From Albidovulum aestuarii (GTDB lineage: Bacteria; Pseudomonadota; Alphaproteobacteria; Rhodobacterales; Rhodobacteraceae): DNA of 64,000 nt. Shown in pieces: positions 59,426 through 64,000 of this stretch. A model generated the notes under the pieces. It had not been told where the DNA came from, did no database searches, and was given only the letters and a program-made list of their open reading frames with translations. Position numbers and translations under genes: made by a program. The number at the start of each line of letters is the position of its first letter. Within the stretch, counting starts at the first letter, position 1. Location of the stretch: assembly GCF_029961185.1 (NCBI RefSeq), contig NZ_JASBQQ010000009.1, positions 1-64,000 on the forward strand, read 5' to 3'.

Positions 59426-61398
59426 TCCGCCGCAATCCTTTCCTGCCCGGCCGCGACCTTGGCGTCGCGGATGGTCAGCGTGGCCTTGATCGCGCCCTTG
59501 CGGCCGTCTTCATAGGTCACTTCGGTCTCGGTATAGATGCTGTTCTTGCCGCCATAGAGTGCCGCGATCAGGTCGGCGAATTTCTCTTCGATGACCTTGC
59601 GGCGGACCTTTCGGGTACGGGTCATCTCGCCGTCATCGGCATCCAGTTCCTTGTGCAGGATCAGGAAGCGGTGGATCTGGCAGCCGGCCAGCATCGGGTC
59701 GGCGGCGACGGATTTGTTCACTTCTTCGACATGGCCCGCGATGGTCTCCAGCACCTGCGGGTGCTGGCTCAGTTCCTGGTAGCTGGCATAGGCGATGTTG
59801 TTGCGCTCGGCCCAGTTGCCGACCGCCGTCAGGTCGATATTGATGAAGGCAGTGCAGTAGTCGCGCCCGGCGCCGAGGACCACGGCCTCAAGGATGTTCG
59901 AGTAGAATTTCAGCTTGTTTTCAACGTATTTCGGCGCGAAGAGGCGGCCATCGGCCATCTTGCCCACGTCCTTGGCGCGGTCGATGATCCGCAAGTGCCC
60001 GGTGCCTTCCTCAAAGAACCCGGCATCGCCGGTGGCCACCCAGCCTTCGGCATCCTTGGTCGAGGCGGTGCTTTCGGGGTTGTTGTAATATTCCACGAAC
60101 GTCCCGGGCGAACGGTAGTAGACCTCGCCATTCTCGCCGATCTTCACCTCGACCCCGGGCGAGGGCACGCCGACCGTATCGGAGCGGACCTCGCCATCGG
60201 GTTGCTGGGTGATGAAGACGGAGGCCTCGGTCTGGCCGTAGAGTTGCTTCAGGTTGATGCCCAGAGAACGGTAAAAATCGAAGATTTCGGGCCCGATTGC
60301 CTCCCCGGCGGTATAGGCCACGCGCAACCGGCCGAGGCCGAGCGAATCCTTCAGCGGACCATAGACGAAGACCCCGCCCAGCCAGTAGGCGAGCCGGTCA
60401 CCAAACCCCACTGCCTTGCCGTCCAGCAGTGCCGGGCCAACCCGCCGCGCGACGCCCATGAAGTGCCGGTACAGCCATTGCTTGAAGCGGCCCGCATCTT
60501 CCATCCGGATCGTGACATCGGTCAGAAGCCCCTCGAACACGCGGGGCGGGGCGAAGTAATAGCTCGGCCCGATCTCGCGCAGGCAGGTCCGGACGGTGCT
60601 GTCGCTTTCCGGGCAGTTGACGGTGAAGCCGGTCCAGTAGGCCTGCCCGACCGAAAAGATGAAATCGCCGACCCAGGCCATCGGCAGATAGGCCAGCACA
60701 TCATCCGAATGGCGCAGGTGATCGAATTCGGAGGAGTTCTTGGCCGTCTCGATGATATTGCGGTTGGAGAGGACCACGCCCTTCGGCTTGCCCGTCGTGC
60801 CCGAGGTGTAGAGCATCACGCAGGTGCTGTCATAGGTCAGCTCGGCGATGCGTTTGTCTAGTTCGGCCCCAAGGCGCTGTTCGGCGGCGCGCCCCTCGGC
60901 CGCGATATCGGCCAGCGCGTTCATATGGGAATGGTCGTATTTCCGCATGCCGCGCTTATCGAGATAGGCGATGTGGTGCAGCCTCAAGTCCTTGCCCTCA
61001 AGGCCCTCCTGCACCTCCAGAACCTTGTCGACCTGCTCCTGATCGCCACAGACGACAAAGCGCGCGCCGCAATGCTCCAGCACATATGCCATCTCTTCGG
61101 CGACCGCGTCCTGATAGAGGGGCACCGGCACCGCGCCGCACATCTGGGCCGCGACCATCGACCAGTAAAGCGCAGGACGGTTGCGGCCGATGATCGCGAC
61201 GTGATCGCCACGCTCCAGCCCGAGCGCGAGGAAACCAAGCGCCATCGCCCTGATCTCGGCCTGTGCCTCGGCCCAGGTCCAGCTTTGCCAGATGCCGAAT
61301 TCCTTTTCGCGGAAGGCGGGCAACGCACCCCATTTTACCGCGTTCCGGGCCAGCAGGGCCGGGATCGACTGCAATTCGGCCGGTCTGTCTTTCGCCAC
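59422..61398 (-). CDS. AMP-forming acyl-CoA synthetase (long-chain/FadD15-like)
   Basis: 658 residues from GTG 61398 with GGGGAGG five bases upstream. The ATP/AMP loop YTSGTTGKPKG (197-207), the adenylation motif GQTEASVFI-like (LYGQTEASVFITQQP), and GWVATGDAGFF followed by a lysine-rich C-terminal domain are all present. Members of this subfamily activate long-chain or aromatic acids. Translational overlap with livG links activation to import. First gene of the cluster; a 200-base gap to the kinase may hold its promoter. Confidence 0.92.
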   Translation of the reverse strand: MAKDRPAELQSIPALLARNAVKWGALPAFREKEFGIWQSWTWAEAQAEIRAMALGFLALGLERGDHVAIIGRNRPALYWSMVAAQMCGAVPVPLYQDAVAEEMAYVLEHCGARFVVCGDQEQVDKVLEVQEGLEGKDLRLHHIAYLDKRGMRKYDHSHMNALADIAAEGRAAEQRLGAELDKRIAELTYDSTCVMLYTSGTTGKPKGVVLSNRNIIETAKNSSEFDHLRHSDDVLAYLPMAWVGDFIFSVGQAYWTGFTVNCPESDSTVRTCLREIGPSYYFAPPRVFEGLLTDVTIRMEDAGRFKQWLYRHFMGVARRVGPALLDGKAVGFGDRLAYWLGGVFVYGPLKDSLGLGRLRVAYTAGEAIGPEIFDFYRSLGINLKQLYGQTEASVFITQQPDGEVRSDTVGVPSPGVEVKIGENGEVYYRSPGTFVEYYNNPESTASTKDAEGWVATGDAGFFEEGTGHLRIIDRAKDVGKMADGRLFAPKYVENKLKFYSNILEAVVLGAGRDYCTAFINIDLTAVGNWAERNNIAYASYQELSQHPQVLETIAGHVEEVNKSVAADPMLAGCQIHRFLILHKELDADDGEMTRTRKVRRKVIEEKFADLIAALYGGKNSIYTETEVTYEDGRKGAIKATLTIRDAKVAAGQERIAAE

Positions 61399-61599
61399 CT
61401 TGTCCTCCCCTGCGCCGGCGTTGCGGCACCTTATCACCTTTAAGGCGAGTGTTCCTCACCATGGCGGTTCCGGCAAGAGGCTCGTCGGCAAAGGTTTCGG
61501 GACTTTTTCCCAATCCTTACGAATTGTAACAGGGCCCGTTTGCCCCTTTCCGGCCCCGCCCCAAGGGTGCTAGCGATAAGCGGAAAGGAGCCTTGGTCG

Positions 61600-63528
61600 A
61601 TGGAAAGAACCGACAGCCGCGCCAAGATGACGCAGGCCGGGCTGAACCTCATTCAGCAAGCGCTGTCGATCTACGACCGGGACCTGCGGCTGGCCGTCTG
61701 CAACCGCCGTTTTCAGGAGATGTTCGACCTGCCGGAAGCGCTGGTGACGCCCGGCGCGCCCTTCGAGGCGACGATTCGCTTTCTGGTGGAGCGCGGCGAA
61801 TATGGCGAGGTGGACGACCCCGACGCGGCGGTACAGGTGCGCGTCGAACAGGCCCGCGCCTTTCAAGCGCACTACATGGAGCGGACGCGGGCCAACGGCC
61901 GCACGATCTCGGTCGAGGGCTCGCCTTTGCAGCAGGGCGGCTGGGTGACGGTCTATACCGACATCACCGACATCAAGGCGCAGGAGGCCCTGCTGCGCGG
62001 CCGGTCCGAGGAATTGTCTGAAGAGGTTCTGGCTCATGCCGAGCGGCTGGCCCAGACCAACCGGCAACTGGCCGCGACCAACACTGCGCTGGAAGAGGCC
62101 AAGCGCGAACTGACCGAGATGGAGGCGCGCACAAGGCTCGTGACCGAGATGATGCCCGCCCATATCGCCCATGTCGGGCCGGACCTGATCTATACCTATT
62201 CCAACCGGCGCCTCTCGTCGGTCATGCCCGGCAGCCTTTCCGACATTGTCGGCCGCCCGGTATCTGAGGCACTGGGGGCGGAGACCTTCGCCCGGATCGA
62301 GCCGGGATTGCTGAAGGCGCTGGCGGGTGAAGCGAGTGTTTTCGAGTTTACCCACGACACCTCGGGCCGCCGCATCAGGCTCGCGCTGACCCCGGATCGG
62401 GGCGGGGAAGGTGTGGCGCAGGGCGTCTATGTCCTGTCGATGGACGTAACCGAAGAGGCGCAGGCGCGGGCCGCGCTCAGCCAGAGTGCCAAGCGCGAAC
62501 TGGCGGCGCAGCTGACCTCGGGTCTGGCCCATGATTTCGCCAATCTCCTGACGATCATCCTCGGCCTGCAGGGCCGGATGGAACGTATGGAGGACCTGCC
62601 GGAAGAAGCCATTGACCTTGCCCGCGCGACGCTGGCTGCCGCACGGCGGGGCGGAACGCTTCTCGACCGGATCGCCGCAATCTCAGGACCCCGTGAAATC
62701 CGGCCCGCGCCCACGGATATTCCGACTTTGCTGGAGGAATTGCGGGTAATGGCTGGGCCGTCTCTGCACGAAGGCGTGGGCCTTGACCTGCTGACCGGCG
62801 ATCTCAAGCGACCAATCCTGCTTGATGCCGGATCGCTGCTGGATGCGCTATTGAACCTCATCCTCAACGCCCGCGACGCGCTGGCGCCGGGATCGGGGCG
62901 GATCACCCTGACCGCGCGCCCCGTGCGCGATACCTGGCTGGAAATCAGCGTCGCCGATACCGGTCCCGGCTTTTCCGAAAAGGCTTTGGACCACGGGCTT
63001 GATCCGTTCTTCACCACCAAGGGGGGGGAGGGGTCGGGCCTCGGCCTCTCCATGGTCTATGACCATATCAAACTGATGGGCGGCACGGTGAAACTCGCCA
63101 ACCGGCCCGAGGGCGGGGCGAAGGTGACGCTTCGCCTGCCGCTCCGCGCCGCTGACGCCGCGCCTGCGCAACCGACGCTGGTGCTGCTGGTGGAGGATAC
63201 CGAAGAGATCCGCACCGATGTGCGCGAGATGCTGCGCGGCCTTGGCCACAACGTGATCGAGGCGGCGAGCGCGGAGGAAGCGGCGGAACTGGCCGACCTG
63301 CCGGGGATTGGGCTGATCCTGTCGGATATCGGCCTGCCGGGGGAACAAAGCGGCGTCGACTTTCTGCGGGGGCTTTCTGACGCGGGGCATGAGGCCCGTC
63401 TGATGCTGATGACCTCGCTGCCGCCGGGCAATCCGGAACGGGTACGGGCGGGCGCGATCCCGGTCCTGACGAAACCCTTCACCGGGGCCGAGCTGGCGGC
63501 CTTCCTCTCCGCGAAAGAAGCCGCATGA
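61600..63528 (+). CDS. PAS hybrid histidine kinase with C-terminal receiver
   Basis: 642-residue soluble sensor kinase. Two PAS-like regions (~10-125 and ~178-290) separated by a coiled coil (~128-175), a histidine box LTSGLAHDFANLLT (His311), ATPase motifs NARDAL, DTGPGFS and GEGSGLGLSMVYDHI, then a receiver domain with phospho-acceptor Asp576 (LSDIGLPG). The HDFxN histidine box is typical of NtrB-type hybrid kinases. No membrane segment, so it senses a cytosolic signal. The stop overlaps the response regulator start (ATGA). Confidence 0.92.
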   Translation: MERTDSRAKMTQAGLNLIQQALSIYDRDLRLAVCNRRFQEMFDLPEALVTPGAPFEATIRFLVERGEYGEVDDPDAAVQVRVEQARAFQAHYMERTRANGRTISVEGSPLQQGGWVTVYTDITDIKAQEALLRGRSEELSEEVLAHAERLAQTNRQLAATNTALEEAKRELTEMEARTRLVTEMMPAHIAHVGPDLIYTYSNRRLSSVMPGSLSDIVGRPVSEALGAETFARIEPGLLKALAGEASVFEFTHDTSGRRIRLALTPDRGGEGVAQGVYVLSMDVTEEAQARAALSQSAKRELAAQLTSGLAHDFANLLTIILGLQGRMERMEDLPEEAIDLARATLAAARRGGTLLDRIAAISGPREIRPAPTDIPTLLEELRVMAGPSLHEGVGLDLLTGDLKRPILLDAGSLLDALLNLILNARDALAPGSGRITLTARPVRDTWLEISVADTGPGFSEKALDHGLDPFFTTKGGEGSGLGLSMVYDHIKLMGGTVKLANRPEGGAKVTLRLPLRAADAAPAQPTLVLLVEDTEEIRTDVREMLRGLGHNVIEAASAEEAAELADLPGIGLILSDIGLPGEQSGVDFLRGLSDAGHEARLMLMTSLPPGNPERVRAGAIPVLTKPFTGAELAAFLSAKEAA

Positions 63529-64000
63529 CCGATCCCCGCCCCCATGTCGCCATCTTGGATGACGAGCCCGAGATTCGCCGGATGCTGGCAGCCGCGTTGG
63601 AAGAGGCGGGGTTCCGCACCTCCTGCTATGCCCGCGCCACGGAATTTGAGGCTGCGCTGAAACGGCTGACGCCCGATGTCTGCCTTGTCGATCTCGGCCT
63701 TCCCGACCGCGACGGGCTGGCGCTGGTCCATCGCCTCGCGCTCGAATCCGGCGCGGCGATCATTATTATCTCAGGGAGGGCGCAGGTGCAGGACCGGGTG
63801 ACGGGGCTGGAACTCGGGGCCGACGACTACATCATCAAGCCCTTCGACCCGGCCGAGGTCGTCGCCCGCATCCGCGCCCGGCTGCGCAAGGGCCGGACCG
63901 ATCCGGAGCGCGCCGCGACCATCGCCCGTTTCGCCGACTGGACGGCGTATTTCGACCGCTATCTGCTGGTGAACAAGGACGGAGAAGAGGTGCCCTTTTC
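63525..64000 (+). CDS. OmpR/TorR-type response regulator (3' end outside window)
   Basis: 158 residues visible. Receiver domain with acidic pair Asp12/Asp13 (ILDDEPE), phospho-acceptor Asp56 (CLVDLGLPDRDG), Ser83 and Lys105 (DYIIKPFDPAEVVARI). From residue ~130 the start of a winged-helix DNA-binding domain is visible (ADWTAYFDRYLLVNKDGEEV). Overlap with the hybrid kinase makes it the obvious phosphotransfer partner; regulated genes are not visible. Confidence 0.9.
   Translation, partial: MTDPRPHVAILDDEPEIRRMLAAALEEAGFRTSCYARATEFEAALKRLTPDVCLVDLGLPDRDGLALVHRLALESGAAIIIISGRAQVQDRVTGLELGADDYIIKPFDPAEVVARIRARLRKGRTDPERAATIARFADWTAYFDRYLLVNKDGEEVPF

Noticed and set aside
1-64000. Search for tRNA, rRNA, prophage, plasmid or defence-island modules
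   Set aside because: No tRNA-like cloverleaf, ribosomal sequence, integrase, phage structural gene, replication gene or clustered defence genes were seen; the only defence-like gene is the single DUF4268 gene.

Overview
The window reads as chromosomal DNA of an aerobic, high-GC alphaproteobacterium, most likely of the Rhodobacterales (Rhodobacteraceae/Roseobacter group). Pointers to this are GAF-domain EI-Ntr (ptsP), an aa3-type cytochrome c oxidase subunit IV microprotein, a plant-type glutamate-cysteine ligase, ETF-ubiquinone oxidoreductase, phaA-phaB polyhydroxybutyrate genes, a DmdC-like long acyl-CoA dehydrogenase and the pyrB/non-catalytic pyrC pair. Assignments come from reading protein motifs and neighbourhood; no database search was possible. 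Gene packing is dense, with many 4-base stop/start overlaps (ATGA, GTGA, TTGA).

Layout. 0-3 kb: an apparent IS3-like end at the left edge, then ptsP and a small SPW-type membrane protein. 3.2-7 kb: a CecR-like TetR regulator with a 22-bp palindromic operator, co-directional with a HlyD-type adaptor, an ABC ATPase and an ABC-2 permease (a Ybh-type exporter). 7-10.9 kb: argH overlapping two tiny lipoprotein genes, a TlpA-like thioredoxin, tag and an EAL-domain protein. 11-13.1 kb: phaA-phaB with an intercistronic hairpin and a strong terminator. 13.2-24 kb: DUF465, a TrmN6-like methyltransferase, DUF2007, a polyprenyl diphosphate synthase, ispE with a TPR protein, ETF-QO, a PAP2 protein, greA, a cytochrome oxidase microprotein and a GFA-family protein.

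24-39 kb: a beta-lactamase-fold hydrolase overlapping a DmdC-like acyl-CoA dehydrogenase; Sua5; a DadA/PuuB-type oxidoreductase; YqgE; a DsbD-alpha-like protein; an RND pump with its adaptor; and moaB-lysE-udg as an overlapping operon. 39.3-43.9 kb: pyrB, a low-GC DUF4268/nuclease-like gene wedged in frame-overlap between pyrB and a degenerate pyrC, then plsY and two small genes. 43.9-47.3 kb: rsmE, two unknown genes and gshA; then ubiA diverging from rsmE, and an OmpA-like protein with a triplicated periplasmic unit. 50.8 kb holds a Popeye-like cyclic-nucleotide-binding membrane protein.

51.9-61.4 kb: a branched-chain-amino-acid-type ABC importer (livG, livH, livM, binding protein, livF) flanked by two acyl-CoA ligases. 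This suggests uptake plus CoA activation of a carboxylic acid. An opposite-strand membrane gene and two small genes sit inside the cluster. 61.6-64 kb: a PAS hybrid histidine kinase overlapping an OmpR/TorR-type response regulator that runs off the right edge.

No CRISPR array, rRNA, tRNA, prophage or plasmid module was seen. The strongest second-look items are the DUF4268 gene inserted in the pyrimidine operon, the pyrC homologue with its metal ligands replaced, the two argH-linked lipoprotein microgenes, the twin hairpins at 30.15 kb, the tripled repeat in the OmpA-like protein, and the importer/dual-ligase cluster.
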